Shown: positions 47,645 through 58,195, counted from the stretch's first letter. The stretch: 64,000 nucleotides of DNA from DATKNA01 sp963786765 (GCA_963786765.1 CAWBAJ010000012.1:124001-188000); one strand, 5' to 3'. A program made the numbers and translations. The notes: generated by a model from the letters alone, not told the origin.

Positions 47645-47650
47645 CACCGC

Positions 47651-49219
47651 ATGCCGGACGCCGTCGACCCCGTCGAGGCGATCACCGCGGGCGGTCTCGC
47701 TTACGTCGACGACCGCATGGACGAGGCCCGCGCGCAGTGGGAGAGCGCCTTCCGTGCCCTGCGCGAGATGGGCGCGACCGCCGCCGCGGCCCGGGTCGCC
47801 ACCCTGCTCGGCGAGCTGCACTGGGGCGGGCTCGGCAACGCGTCGATCGGGCGCGGCTGGCTGGAGCGCGCGCGCCGCCTGCTCGACGAGTCCGGACCCT
47901 GTGTCGAGGAGGGGTACTGGGAGCTCGCGCGGCTCGCCTGCGACCGGCCGGACCCGGTGGAGATCGAGCACAGTGCCCTGCGGGCGCTGGAAGTCGCCAC
48001 CCGGTTCGGCGACGTGGCGCTGCACACCCGCGCGCTCGGCGACCTCGGCTACGCCCTCGTCTCGCAGGGCCGCCTCGCCGACGGCTTCGCCCACCTCGAC
48101 GAGGCCCTGGCAGCGCTGAGCAGCGGCGAGGTGCAGGATCCCTTCGCCGTGAGCACGACCTGCTGCGCGCTGCTGTCCGCCTGCGATCGGGCCGGCGATG
48201 CCGACCGCGCGGCCGAATGGCTGCGGTTCGTCCGGGAGGCCGTCCTCGCGCCGGCCGGGGGCCGGCCGCGGATGCTCGGCGCGCACTGCCAGGTCGCCCT
48301 CGGCGGCGTGCTGTGCGCGGTCGGCGAATGGTCGGAAGCCGAGGAGGCGGTGCGCTCGGTACTGGACGGCGGCAGCGGCGCGATCGCCACCCAGCGGGTG
48401 GAGGCCGCGGCCCGGCTCGCCGACCTGCACGTCGAGCGGGGCCGGCTCGAGGAGGCCGCCGAGCTGCTCGCACCCATCGAGGACGAGCCCGCGGCCGCGG
48501 CCCCGCTGGCGCGTCTGCACATGGCCCGCTCGCAGCCGGACGCCGCGCTCGCCGTCCTCCTCCGGGCGGGTGCCGCCCTCGGCGGGGACGCGCTGCGACG
48601 GGCCGACCTGCTCGTCCTCACGGTGCGAGCGGCGGGCGCTTGTGGCGCTCCCGACGCTGCCGCGCGGGCCGCCGCCGAGCTTCGGTCCCTCGCGGACGCC
48701 GGCGACGCGCCGCTGGTGGAGGCCTGTGCCGATCTCGCCGAGGGTCTCTGCCTGGTGGCCGCGGAGAGCCCCGAGCGGGCCGTCGTCCTGCTGGACGCGG
48801 CCCGCCAGGCCTTCACGGTCGCCGGGCGCCCCCTGCTCGCGGCGCAGGCCTGGCTGGCTCTGGCCGAAGTCGCCCAGGCGGACGCCGACGCCGTCGCCGC
48901 CGCTCGTGCGGCGCACGCGATCGCCGTCCGATTGAACGCCGCGGTCCTGCGCGACCGGGCCTCGGCCGTCCTGCGGGCACACGGCGCCTCCACCCCGAGA
49001 CCTGCTGCGGGCACGCGGACGCTCCCCGAGCTGACCGCGCGGGAGGCCGAGATCCTGGCCGGGCTGCGGCGCGGTGACACGAACGGCGAGATCGCCGCGC
49101 GGCTGTTTCTCTCGCCCAAGACGGTCGAGCACCACGTGAGCCGGGTGCTCGTCAAGCTCGGCGTCCGCACCCGCGCCGAGGCCGCCGCCGTGGCCGCGGC
49201 CGCCGAGCCGCGGCACTGA
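47651..49219 (+). CDS. LuxR-family transcriptional regulator with TPR-like N-terminal region
   Basis: 522 residues. About 430 residues of Ala/Leu-rich helical pairs resemble tetratricopeptide repeats (for example LARLACDRPDPVEIEHSALRALEVATRFGD), with no P-loop, so it is shorter than LAL/MalT-type regulators. The C-terminal LuxR helix-turn-helix is LTAREAEILAGLRRGDTNGEIAARLFLSPKTVEHHVSRVLVKLGV. It is divergent from the amidase gene across 120 bases, a common activator-target layout. The signal is unknown. Confidence 0.88.
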   Translation: MPDAVDPVEAITAGGLAYVDDRMDEARAQWESAFRALREMGATAAAARVATLLGELHWGGLGNASIGRGWLERARRLLDESGPCVEEGYWELARLACDRPDPVEIEHSALRALEVATRFGDVALHTRALGDLGYALVSQGRLADGFAHLDEALAALSSGEVQDPFAVSTTCCALLSACDRAGDADRAAEWLRFVREAVLAPAGGRPRMLGAHCQVALGGVLCAVGEWSEAEEAVRSVLDGGSGAIATQRVEAAARLADLHVERGRLEEAAELLAPIEDEPAAAAPLARLHMARSQPDAALAVLLRAGAALGGDALRRADLLVLTVRAAGACGAPDAAARAAAELRSLADAGDAPLVEACADLAEGLCLVAAESPERAVVLLDAARQAFTVAGRPLLAAQAWLALAEVAQADADAVAAARAAHAIAVRLNAAVLRDRASAVLRAHGASTPRPAAGTRTLPELTAREAEILAGLRRGDTNGEIAARLFLSPKTVEHHVSRVLVKLGVRTRAEAAAVAAAAEPRH

Positions 49220-49230
49220 AGGCCTCGCGC

Positions 49231-49307
49231 GGACCGAAGGTCGTCACGCTCGCGCGGCACGCCGGCGGCCGCAGGGCGTGTCGGCCGAGGGTGACGAACG
49301 ACGGTCC
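49231..49307 (+). terminator. Imperfect inverted repeat after the LuxR gene
   Basis: The 22-base arms (49231-49252 and 49286-49307) match at 17 positions, with the cores GGACCG, TCGTCAC and CTCG. The element begins 12 bases after the regulator stop and about 50 bases before the ABC-F start. It is a probable terminator. Confidence 0.5.
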
Positions 49308-49360
49308 GGGCTCTCCGCGTGCGGGTCGTGTCGGCGGCGACGGATAGCCTCGTCGGCGTC

Positions 49361-51016
49361 ATGAGTGCCACCCTCCTCGCCCGCGGCCTGGCCGCCGCCC
49401 ACGGCGACCGCACCCTGTTCTCGGGGCTCGACCTCGTCGTCGCCCCGGGCGACGTGGTGGGCCTCGTCGGCGCGAACGGCGCGGGCAAGTCCACCTTGCT
49501 GCGCCTGCTCGCCGGTCTCGCCGCTGCCGACGCAGGGAATGTCGCGCTCTCCCCCGCCGGCGCGACGGCCGGCTACCTGCCTCAGGAGCCGGACCGGCGC
49601 CCCGGCGAGACCGTGGGCGCCTTCCTGGGCCGGCGCACGGGCGTCACCGCCGCCCAGGAGCGTCTGGACGCCGCGACCGCCGCGCTGGCCGCGGGCAAGC
49701 CGCTGGACGGCGTCCCGGCGGAGGACGCGTACGCCATGGCGCTCGAGCACTGGCTCGCCCTCGGCGGCGCCGACCTGGACGAGCGGGCCGGCGCCGTCGC
49801 GGACGACGTCGGCCTCGGCGTGCCCCTGACCAGCCCGATGACCGCGCTCTCCGGCGGCCAGGCGGCCCGCGCGGGCCTGGCCTCGCTGCTGCTCAGCCGC
49901 TACGACGTCTTCCTGCTCGACGAGCCGACCAACGACCTCGACCTCGACGGGCTCGAGCGGCTGGAGGCGTTCGTCGCCGGCCTGCGGGCCGGCGTCGTCG
50001 TCGTCAGCCACGACCGGGAGTTCCTCGCCCGCACCGTCGACCGCGTCGTCGAGCTCGACCTGGCGCAGCAGCAGGTCTCGGTCTACGGCGGCGGCTACAC
50101 CGCTTACCTGGAGGAGCGCGAGCGGGCCCGGCGACACGCGCGGCAGGAGTACGAGGATTACGCGGGACGGGTGGGGGAGCTCAGCGAGCGGGCCCGCACC
50201 CAGCGCGCGTGGATGGAGAAGGGCGTGCGGAACGCCCGGCGCAAGGCGACGGACAACGACAAGAACATCAAGCACTTCCGCGGCGAGACGAGCGAGAAGC
50301 AGGCCGCGAAGGCGCGCCAGACCGAGCGCCTGATCGAACGCCTCGACGTCGTCGAGGAGCCGCGCAGAGAGTGGCGCCTCCAGATGGAGATCGCCGTCGC
50401 TCCGCGAGCAGGCGCCGTGGTGGCCACTGCCCGGCACGTCGTCGTCCGCCGCGGCCGTTTCACCCTGGGGCCGGTCGACCTGCAGATCGACTGGGCCGAC
50501 CGGGTCGCGATCACCGGGCCGAACGGCGCGGGCAAGTCCACCCTGCTCGCGGTCCTGCTCGGGCGGCTCACCCCGGACGACGGCAGCGCCTCGCTCGGCC
50601 CGGGCGTCGTCGTCGGCGAGGTCGACCAGGCCCGGTCGTCGTTCGGCGGTCCCGAGCCGCTGCTGCGGGCCTTCGGGACCCAGCTGCCCGACTGGCCGGA
50701 GGCCGACGTGCGCACCCTGCTCGCGAAGTACGGGCTGCGGGCGGACCACGTGCTGCGGGCGGCGGCCAGCCTGTCCCCGGGTGAGCGGACCCGCGCCGCG
50801 CTGGCGCTGCTGCAGGCGCGCGGCGTGAACCTGCTCGTGCTGGACGAGCCGACGAACCACCTCGACCTGCCCGCCATCGAGCAGCTCGAGCAGGCCCTCG
50901 ACTCCTTCCCCGGCACGCTGCTGCTGGTCAGTCACGACCGCCGGCTGCTCGACGCCGTCCACGTCACCCGCCGCCTGCACGTGGACGACGGAACGGTCAC
51001 GGAGGTGGCGCAGTGA
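49361..51016 (+). CDS. ABC-F family ATP-binding protein
   Basis: 551 residues with two ABC domains and no membrane segments. First domain: Walker A GANGAGKSTLLRLL, signature LSGGQAARAGLASLLL, Walker B VFLLDEPTNDLDL. Second: GPNGAGKSTLLAVLLG, LSPGERTRAALALLQ, LLVLDEPTNHLDL. A charged linker (EERERARRHARQEYEDYAGRV and the following helices) joins them, as in ribosome-acting ABC-F translation factors. The role could be translation rescue or antibiotic protection. ATG 49361 was chosen; TAGCCT lies 10 bases upstream. The stop overlaps the recQ start (GTGA). Confidence 0.92.
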   Translation: MSATLLARGLAAAHGDRTLFSGLDLVVAPGDVVGLVGANGAGKSTLLRLLAGLAAADAGNVALSPAGATAGYLPQEPDRRPGETVGAFLGRRTGVTAAQERLDAATAALAAGKPLDGVPAEDAYAMALEHWLALGGADLDERAGAVADDVGLGVPLTSPMTALSGGQAARAGLASLLLSRYDVFLLDEPTNDLDLDGLERLEAFVAGLRAGVVVVSHDREFLARTVDRVVELDLAQQQVSVYGGGYTAYLEERERARRHARQEYEDYAGRVGELSERARTQRAWMEKGVRNARRKATDNDKNIKHFRGETSEKQAAKARQTERLIERLDVVEEPRREWRLQMEIAVAPRAGAVVATARHVVVRRGRFTLGPVDLQIDWADRVAITGPNGAGKSTLLAVLLGRLTPDDGSASLGPGVVVGEVDQARSSFGGPEPLLRAFGTQLPDWPEADVRTLLAKYGLRADHVLRAAASLSPGERTRAALALLQARGVNLLVLDEPTNHLDLPAIEQLEQALDSFPGTLLLVSHDRRLLDAVHVTRRLHVDDGTVTEVAQ

Positions 51017-53197
51017 GCGCGCCGGCCGACGGGCCAGACAGCGGGCCAGCACCCGCTGACCTGCTCGAGCAGGGGCGGGCCGCCCTGCGCGCCCTGGTCG
51101 GATCCGCGGACGCCGACTTCCGGGAAGGGCAGTGGGAGGCGGTGTCCACCCTGGTCGCCGACCCTGACCGAGGAGGCCGTGCCCTCGTCGTCCAGCGCAC
51201 CGGCTGGGGCAAGTCGGCCGTCTATTTCGTCGCCACGGCCCTGCTGCGCGCCCGTGGACGCGGCCCGACGTTGATCGTCTCCCCGCTCCTCGCGCTCATG
51301 CGCGACCAGGTCGCGGCGGCCGCGCGGGCGGGCGTCCGCGCCGTCACGATGAACTCCGCGAACGCGCACGAGTGGGACGACGTCGCGAAGGCGCTCGCCG
51401 GCGACGAGGTGGACGTCCTGCTGGTGAGCCCGGAGCGCCTCGAGAACCCGCGCTTCAGGGCGGAGCAGCTGCCGGACCTCGCCGCCCGGTGCGGGCTCCT
51501 CGTCGTCGACGAGGCCCACTGCATCAGCGACTGGGGCCACGACTTCAGGCCCGACTACCGGCGGATCAAGGACCTGCTCGCCAGCCTGCCGCCTGGGACG
51601 CCGGTGCTGGCCACCACGGCAACGGCCAACGCCCGGGTCGTGGCCGACGTCGCCGAACAGCTCGCCGCGAGCGGCGGGCAGGGGGCAGGCGTCACCGTGC
51701 TGCGCGGGCCGCTCGCGCGGGCCTCGCTGCGGCTCGGCGTCCTGCGGCTCCCCCGGGCCGAGGACCGGCTCGCCTGGCTCGCCGCACACCTGGGCGACCT
51801 GCCGGGCAGCGGCATCGTCTACACCCTCACCGTCTCGGCGGCCCAGGACGCCGCCGAGCTGCTCGCCGAGGCCGGGCACCGGGTGCAGGCCTACACCGGG
51901 CGCACCGACGCCGCCGAGCGTGAGGCTGCTGAGGACGCCCTGCGCCGCGGCGAGGTCAAGGCGCTGGTCGCGACCAGCGCGCTGGGCATGGGCTTCGACA
52001 AGCCCGACCTCGGCTTCGTCGTGCACCTCGGCGCGCCCTCGTCGCCGGTCGCCTACTACCAGCAGGTCGGCCGTGCCGGGCGTGCCATCGCGTCGGCGGA
52101 CGTCCTGCTGCTGCCCGGGGCGGAGGACCGCGACATCTGGCGGTACTTCGCCACCGCGTCCATGCCGCGCCCCGACCAGGCGGCAGCCGTGCTCGACGCG
52201 CTGGCCCGTTCCCAGCAGGAGAGCGGGCGGCCGCTGTCCACGGCCGCCCTCGAGACGGTGACGGACGTCCGCCGGACCCGGCTCGAGCTCCTGCTGAAGG
52301 TCCTGGACGTCGACGGCGCGGTGCAGCGCGTCCAGGGCGGCTGGACGGCGACCGGCCGCGGGTGGGTCCACGACACCGAGCGGTACGCCCGGGTGGCCGC
52401 GACCCGCGAGGCCGAGGCCGCCGCCATGCTCGCCTACGAGGCCACCACCGGGTGCCGGATGCGGTTCCTCGCCGAGGCCCTCGACGACCCGGCGGCCGCC
52501 GACTGCGGCCGCTGCGACCGGTGCGCCGGCCCCTGGTACCCGACCGACGTCCCCGACACGGCGCGCGCCGCGGCCGGTGCCAGCCTGAGCCGGGTCGGCG
52601 TCGAGCTCGCCCCGCGCGCCCAATGGCCGAGCGGCATGGACCGGCTCGGCGTGCCGGTCAAGGGCCGGATCCCCGCCGGCGAGCAGATCGGCGCCGGCAG
52701 GGCGGTGGCCCGCCTCACCGATCTGGGCTGGGGCACCCGGCTGCGCGCGCTGCTCGCCGAGGGGGCGTCCGGACGCGCCCGCCGACGCCGCGCTGCTCGC
52801 CGCCTGCGTCGACGTGCTGAAGGCATGGGGCTGGGACCGGCGGCCGGTCGCGGTCGCCACCGTGCCCGAGCCGCAGCCGTCCCAGCGCTCGTCGGCAGCG
52901 TCGGCGAGCACCTCGCCACGCTCGGGCGGCTGGCCTGGCTCGGCCCGCTGGAGCCGGCGGGCGAGCGGCCCCGGGGCCGGCCGGGGGGCAACAGCGCCTT
53001 CCGGCTCGCCGGCCTCTGGGACGCATTCGCCCCGAGCGCCCAGCAGCTGCAGCGCTCTGCCTGGGCTCGACGGGTCCCGGTACTGCTCGTGGACGATCTC
53101 GCCGACTCCCGGTGGACCGTCACGGTCGCCGGGCCGGGCCCTGCGCCGGGCCGGCGCCCCCGCCGTTCTGCCGTTCGTGCTGGCGGTGACGGCGTGA
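51013..53197 (+). CDS. recQ: RecQ-family DNA helicase with phosphoribosyltransferase-like C-terminus (three frame breaks)
   Basis: About 727 residues after repair. The helicase core has QRTGWGKSAVYF (Walker A), VVDEAHCISDWGHDFRPDYRRI (DEAH), ATTATAN and YYQQVGRAGR. CRMRFLAEALDDPAAADCGRCDRC is the RecQ zinc site. The tail (DVLKAWGWDRRPVAVATVP to VPVLLVDDLADSRWTVTVAARALRRAGA) looks like a phosphoribosyltransferase fold with its VDD motif, but the usual small residues after DD are changed. The shifts are near 52771 (extra), 52884 (missing) and 53130 (extra). It unwinds DNA in repair. Start and stop overlap neighbouring genes closely, so it is cotranscribed with the ABC-F gene. Confidence 0.83.
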
Positions 53198-53234
53198 GAA
53201 GCCTGGCGCAGTCCACCCGGCGGAGGGGGCGCGG

Positions 53235-54816
53235 GTGCTGGTAGCCGAGGTCGCCGCCGCCTCGGAGGCGGTCGCGTCCACCGGCGGGCGGCGGGCCAAG
53301 GTCGAGCTGCTCGCCGCCTGCCTGCGCGCCGCCGACGACGCCGAGCTGCCCGTCGTCGTGGGATGGCTCGCGGGGTTCCCCCGGCAACGGCGGACCGGCA
53401 TCGGCTGGGCCTCCCTGCGTGACCTGCCGCCCCCCGCCGAGCAGGCCGTACTGCAGGTCCTCGAGCTCGACGCCGCCCTCGACGCGGCCGCCGGCACGAC
53501 CGGCGCCGGTTCCGTCGCCGCCCGCCGCGAGGTCCTCGGCGGCCTGCTCGCCCGCGCCACCGCCGCCGAGCAGCGCCTCGTCGCCGGGCTGCTGACCGGC
53601 GAGCTGCGGCAGGGCGCCCAGGCGGGGGTGATGCTCGAGGCGGTCGCCGCGGCCGCCGCCGTCCCCGCGCGACCTCGTCCGGCGGGCGGTCACCCTCACC
53701 GGCGACCTGGCCGGCGTCGCGGCCGCCGCTCGCCGCGGTGCCACCGAGCTGTCGGCCGTGACGCTGGCCGTCGGCCGGCCGCTGTCGCCGATGCTCGCCC
53801 AGAGCGCGCCCGACCTTCCGGCGGCCGTCGAGCGGACCGGGCCCGCGGCGGTCGAGTGGAAGCTGGACGGCGTCCGCGTGCAGGTGCATCGCGACGGGGA
53901 CGACGTCGCCGTGTTCACCCGCACCCTGGACGACGTCACCGACCGCCTGCCCGAGGTGGTGGAGGCGGCCCGCGGGCTGCGGGCACGCCGCGCCGTGCTC
54001 GACGGCGAGGTGATCGCGCTGCAGCCGGACGGCCGGCCGCGGCCCTTCCAGGTGACGTCGTCCCGGGCGGCGCGGCGCGACGTCGCACGCCGCCCGCGCC
54101 GAGGTGCCGCTCACCACCGTGCTCTTCGACGTGCTGCACGCCGACGGCGTGGACGTGCTCGACGAGCCCGCGGACCGGCGACGGTCGGTGCTCGAGCAGG
54201 TCGCCGAGCCCGGGCTCCTCGTGCCGCGGCATGTCGTGGACCCGGAGGCTCGGGCCGGGATCGCCGAGGCCGAGGCCTTCGCCGCCGGCGCGCTCGCCCG
54301 GGGCCACGAGGGCGTCGTCGTCAAGGCCCTGGACGCGCCCTACGCGATGGGGCGCCGGGGGGCCGGCTGGGTCAAGGTCAAGCCCCGCATCACGCTCGAC
54401 CTCGTCGTCCTCGCCGCGGAGTGGGGGCACGGCCGGCGCAGCGGATGGCTGTCGAACCTGCACCTCGGCGCGCGGGACCCGGACGGCCGGTACGGGCCGG
54501 CGGGCGGCTTCGTCATGCTCGGCAAGACGTTCAAGGGCCTCACGGACGCGATGCTCGCCTGGCAGACCGAGCGGCTGCTTGAGCCTGGCGGAAACGGACC
54601 ACCCGATGGGTCGTCGAGGTGCGGCCCGAACTCGTCGTCGAGATCGCCTTCGACGGCGTCCAGACCTCGCCGCGCTATCCCGCCGGGGTCGCGCTGCGCT
54701 TCGCCCGGGTGCTCGCCCACCGTCCGGACAAGGCCGCGGCCGAGGCGGACACCATCGACACCGTGCGTGCCCATCACCTGTCCCAGGCGCCGCCGGAGGC
54801 AGCCACCGAGGGTTGA
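53235..54816 (+). CDS. ligB: ATP-dependent DNA ligase, LigB-like (four frame breaks)
   Basis: 525 residues after removing extra bases near 53670, 54091, 54573 and 54602. The N-terminal DNA-binding domain (about 1-180) precedes the nucleotidyltransferase domain with adenylation motif KLDGVRVQVHRDG (the AMP-lysine), DGEVIALQPDGRPRPFQ and EGVVVKALDAPY. GWVKVKPRITLDLVVLAAEWG and the OB-fold end FDGVQTSPRYPAGVALRFARV follow. The size and layout match mycobacterial LigB. It seals nicks and is accessory to the NAD-dependent LigA. It lies 37 bases after recQ, suggesting a small repair operon. Confidence 0.85.
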
Positions 54817-54846
54817 TCGACCTCGCTCACGGGGAATCCTGATCTC

Positions 54847-55618
54847 GTGACGACGACGAGCCGGCCGGGCCCGCAGGCCCCGCACGAGGGTGAGGAGTCG
54901 AGGCGCGTCCGCCGCTTCGGCACCCGCGCCGTGCTCGCCGCCGCCGGCGTCTTCACCGCCGCGGTGCCGCTCACGATCCTCGCCGTTCTCATCCGCGATC
55001 GGTCGGCGGGGCTGCGCGCCCTCGACCAGGACGTCTCGGACGCCGCGCAGGGATTCGTCCTCGCCCGGCCCTGGCTCGCGCGAGACCCTCAACGTCGGGA
55101 GCGTCGTCCTGCACCCCCGGGTGATGTGGGCGGTCACCGGGGTGACCGCGGTCGTCCTGTGGCGGCGGGGCCGGCGCCGCTGGGCGATCTGGGCGGTCGT
55201 GACGATCGCCGTCGGTGCCTGCCTCGACACCCCGCTCAAGGAGCTGTTCGCCCGGGCCCGGCCGGTGTTCGACGTGCCCGTCGCCACCGCCCCCGGGTAC
55301 TCGTTCCCCTCGGGTCACGCCCTCAACACCATGGTCGTCGGTGCGGGGGCGGTGGTGCTGGGCTGGTCCGCGACGCGGTCCCGTCCCGGTGCCCGGGCCG
55401 CCCTGCTCGCCGGCGCCGTCGCCCTCGTGCTCGTCACCGGCTTCGACCGGGTCGGGCTCGGGGTGCACTACCCCAGCGACGTCGTCGGCGGCTGGCTCAT
55501 CGGCCTCGCCACGGTCCTCGTGACCACCGCCGCGTTCACGACGGACGTCGAGCCGGAAGAGCGCGACCGGGGCGAGCCCGGCTCGCCCCCCGATCCCCCT
55601 GAGAGGGCGACCCCGTGA
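54847..55618 (+). CDS. PAP2 superfamily membrane phosphatase (one frame break)
   Basis: 256 residues after removing a base near 55081. The three phosphatase motifs are complete: KELFARARP (KxxxxxxRP), YSFPSGHAL (PSGH) and DRVGLGVHYPSDVVGG (the distal His and Asp). Several membrane segments are visible, with a charged N-terminus. It dephosphorylates a lipid phosphate such as phosphatidic acid or undecaprenyl pyrophosphate. Its stop overlaps the start of the lipid kinase gene (GTGA), pairing a lipid phosphatase with a lipid kinase. Confidence 0.87.
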
Positions 55619-56674
55619 CCGAGACCGCTGCCCAGCTCCCGCCGACCGCCCGAGTGGACGCGGGTGGGACTGTCCTGGTGGTCAACCCGACCAAGGTCGA
55701 CGACGGGGCCGCCCTGCTGGAGCGTGTCGCCCGGCGCTCGGCCGAGCTCGGGCTGCCCGTCCCCCGGCTCGTCCCCACCACTCAGGAGGACCCGGGCGAG
55801 GGCCAGGCCCGGGACGCCGCCGACAGCGGCGCCGGCCTCGTGCTCGTCGCGGGCGGCGACGGGACCGTCCGCGCCGCGGCACAGGGGCTGGCGCACAGCG
55901 GCGTGCCGCTCGGGATCCTCCCGCAGGGCACCGGCAACCTGCTGGCCCGCAACCTCGACCTCCCGAAGGACGAGGACGAGGCCCTGGACGTCGCGCTGCA
56001 GGGTGCCGAACGAACCCTCGACCTCGGCCGGCTCGAGGACGGCACGGCGTTCGCCGTCATGGCGGGGGCGGGCTTCGACGCGCTCATGATGCGGGAGGCG
56101 CCGGAAGGGCTGAAGTCGGCGCGTGGGGTGGCCCGCGTACATCGTCGGCGGCATCCGAGGCCTGCGGCACCGCCGCGTCCGCCTCGCCCTGCGCCTGGAC
56201 GACGCCGCGCCGCGCGAGGCCGTCGTCCGGACCGTGCTGGTCGGGAACGTCGGGAAGCTGCAGGGGGGTCTGGAGCTCCTGCCGGACGCGCAAGCCGGAC
56301 GACGGGGTCCTCGACGTCGCGCTGGTGTCGCCTCGTTCCCCGAAGGACTGGGTCGTCCTCGTCGCCCGCGGGCTCACCCGGCGACACCGCCCGACCGCCG
56401 CCTCGAGCTGCTGCGCGGCCGCCGCATCGAGATCCGCACCCGCCGCCCGGAGGCGCGCCAGGTCGACGGCGACCTCATCGACGACGGCGCCGGTTTCACC
56501 GCCGAGGTCGACCCCGGCGCGCTCGTCGTCCGCGTCCCGCGCCAGGACGCGGAGCATCACAGCACTGACCAAACCCTCGCCCGACCCCGCACCCAACCCC
56601 CTGCCGACACCCCTGCCGGCGCCGCTGCCGACCCTTCGGAGCAGACCCATGAGCACCGCCACCCACGTCCCTGA
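55615..56674 (+). CDS. Diacylglycerol kinase family lipid kinase (three frame breaks)
   Basis: 352 residues after repair. The catalytic domain has VLVVNPTKVDD, the GGDGTVRAAAQGL motif and GILPQGTGNLLARNLDLP, typical of DagK/YegS-type kinases. The C-terminal beta-sandwich is spread over three frames: YIVGGIRGLRHRRVRLALRLDD, then KPDDGVLDVALVSPRSPKDWV, then RRLELLRGRRIEIRTRRPEARQVDGDLID. The shifts are near 56129 (extra), 56293 (extra) and 56395 (missing). It phosphorylates diacylglycerol or a related lipid at the membrane. It overlaps the phosphatase before it and the yihY gene after it. Confidence 0.83.
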
Positions 56675-57659
56675 GACCAGTCGCTTCAACCAGGACGAAC
56701 TGTCCGCCGACGACGCCCGCGCCACCCTCGCCCACACCGGGACCGGCCAGCTGATGGCCGACTGCTACAAGCGGATGCGGTACGGCGACGGCTTCACCAA
56801 CACCCGCGCCCTCGCCTTCCAGCTCGTGCTCTCCCTGATCCCACTGCTCATCGCCTTCGTCGGTCTCGCATCGATGATCAGGGGCCAGAAGCTCGCGCAG
56901 GCACTGCGCGAGACGATCCTCTCGCTCGCTCCCGGGGGTAAGTCGGACGCCTTCACGCAGGTGCTGAACCGCGGCCTGTCCCAGGGCGGCGCCGGCGGCC
57001 GGATCGCCCTCGGCATCGGCCTCGTGGTTGCGCTGGCGTCGCTCACCACGGCGATGGGGCAGATCGAACGAGGCGCGAACCGGATCTACGGCATCCAGCG
57101 CGACCACCCCGCCGGCGAGAAGTACGGGCGCGCCGCGAGGCTGGTCCTGACCGGCGGCATCCCCGCCATGCTGGGCTTCGTCCTGATCGTCGGCGGGGGT
57201 GTGTTCTTCGACTCCCTGCAGTCCTCCTTCGGCTGGGGCAGCACGACCGGGACGGTCCTGCAGGTGCTGCGCTGGCCGGTCGGGGTCCTGCTGGCGGGCG
57301 TCGCGGTGACCGCGATCTTCAAGTGGGCGCCCCGGCGCAACCAGCCGGGCTTCTCCTGGCTGGCGGTCGGCGCGGCCCTGGCACTGGTGCTGTGGCTGGT
57401 CTTCAGTGGGCTGCTGGCTTTCTACATCTCGCACTCGTCGTCGTTCGGCACCGTGTACGGCCCGCTGACCGGGATGTTCGCGCTGCTGCTGTGGTCCCAG
57501 CTGACGTCGCTGGCCCTGTTCTTCGGCATCGCCTTCGCGGCTCAGCTCGAGGCAGTCCGGGCCGGCGTGCCGTCGCCGGTGACCGCTGACCCGGAGGAGG
57601 ACCCGAGCGCCCGCAGCGAGCAGACCGTGGTGCTGCGCCCGCAGACGGCGCGCCACTGA
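56649..57659 (+). CDS. YihY/BrkB family inner membrane protein
   Basis: 336 residues with six predicted membrane segments. GFTNTRALAFQLVLSLIPLLIAFVGLA is the family's first signature segment and VYGPLTGMFALLLWSQLTSLALFFGIAFAAQLEAVR is the last. Once called RNase BN, the family is now regarded as membrane proteins of unknown role. ATG 56649 lies inside the end of the lipid kinase gene, suggesting coupling. Confidence 0.9.
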   Translation: MSTATHVPETSRFNQDELSADDARATLAHTGTGQLMADCYKRMRYGDGFTNTRALAFQLVLSLIPLLIAFVGLASMIRGQKLAQALRETILSLAPGGKSDAFTQVLNRGLSQGGAGGRIALGIGLVVALASLTTAMGQIERGANRIYGIQRDHPAGEKYGRAARLVLTGGIPAMLGFVLIVGGGVFFDSLQSSFGWGSTTGTVLQVLRWPVGVLLAGVAVTAIFKWAPRRNQPGFSWLAVGAALALVLWLVFSGLLAFYISHSSSFGTVYGPLTGMFALLLWSQLTSLALFFGIAFAAQLEAVRAGVPSPVTADPEEDPSARSEQTVVLRPQTARH

Positions 57660-57717
57660 CGGGGCGCCGGAGGAGGCGAGGAGCCGGCTCGCGGGAAGCC
57701 TGCGCGAGGATGAGCGC

Positions 57718-58122
57718 GTGGAGCACGCCCTCGACGTCACCCGGCTCTTCCTGCACGTGCTCGCGGCCACGATCTGGGTCGGCGGCCAGCTGACCCTCGC
57801 CGCCCTCGTGCCCGCACTGCGGCCGCTGGGCGCCGAGGTTCCCCGCGCCGCCGCGCGGGCGTTCCGCCGGGTCGCGTGGCCCGCGTTCGGCGTGCTCGTC
57901 CTGACCGGCATCTGGAACCTCGCCGCGCTCAGCGCCGACCAGCGCAACGAGTCGGGCGTCCTGACGGTCAAGCTCGCCGCCGTCCTGGTCTCGGGGATCA
58001 GCGCGTTCGCGCACGAGCGGGCGACGTCTCGCCGCGGGCTCGCGATCTGGGGCGCCCTGGCCGTGGTCTCGGCCCTGGTCGCCCTGCTCTACGGCGTGGT
58101 CCTCGCGGAGAGCGCCGGCTGA
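57718..58122 (+). CDS. CopD-like small membrane protein
   Basis: 134 residues with four membrane segments. LDVTRLFLHVLAATIWVGGQLTLAALVPALR resembles the HVLAxxxWxGG start of the CopD/copper-resistance membrane family, and GVLVLTGIWNLAAL and LTVKLAAVLVSGISAFAHE also fit. His and Trp residues in the first segment may bind heme or metal, but this is uncertain. GTG 57718 follows GAGGAT by 6 bases. Confidence 0.65.
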   Translation: MEHALDVTRLFLHVLAATIWVGGQLTLAALVPALRPLGAEVPRAAARAFRRVAWPAFGVLVLTGIWNLAALSADQRNESGVLTVKLAAVLVSGISAFAHERATSRRGLAIWGALAVVSALVALLYGVVLAESAG

Positions 58123-58183
58123 GCAGCAGGCGACCGGACAGCCGGCGAACGAGCCGGGTGAGCGGCGTCCGGGGCCGGCGGGC

Positions 58184-58189
58184 GATACT
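58184..58189 (+). promoter_or_regulatory. -10 element GATACT (leaderless-type)
   Basis: GATACT ends 6 bases before GTG 58196. Confidence 0.5.
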
Positions 58190-58195
58190 GGCTGC

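Noticed and set aside
46148..49216. 1022-residue minus-strand frame containing the amidase
   Set aside because: The amidase starts at ATG 47530. The upstream extension runs antisense to the LuxR regulator and has no family similarity.
50932..54324. 1130-residue minus-strand open frame
   Set aside because: It lies antisense to the ABC-F, recQ and ligase genes, all with clear motifs on the plus strand.
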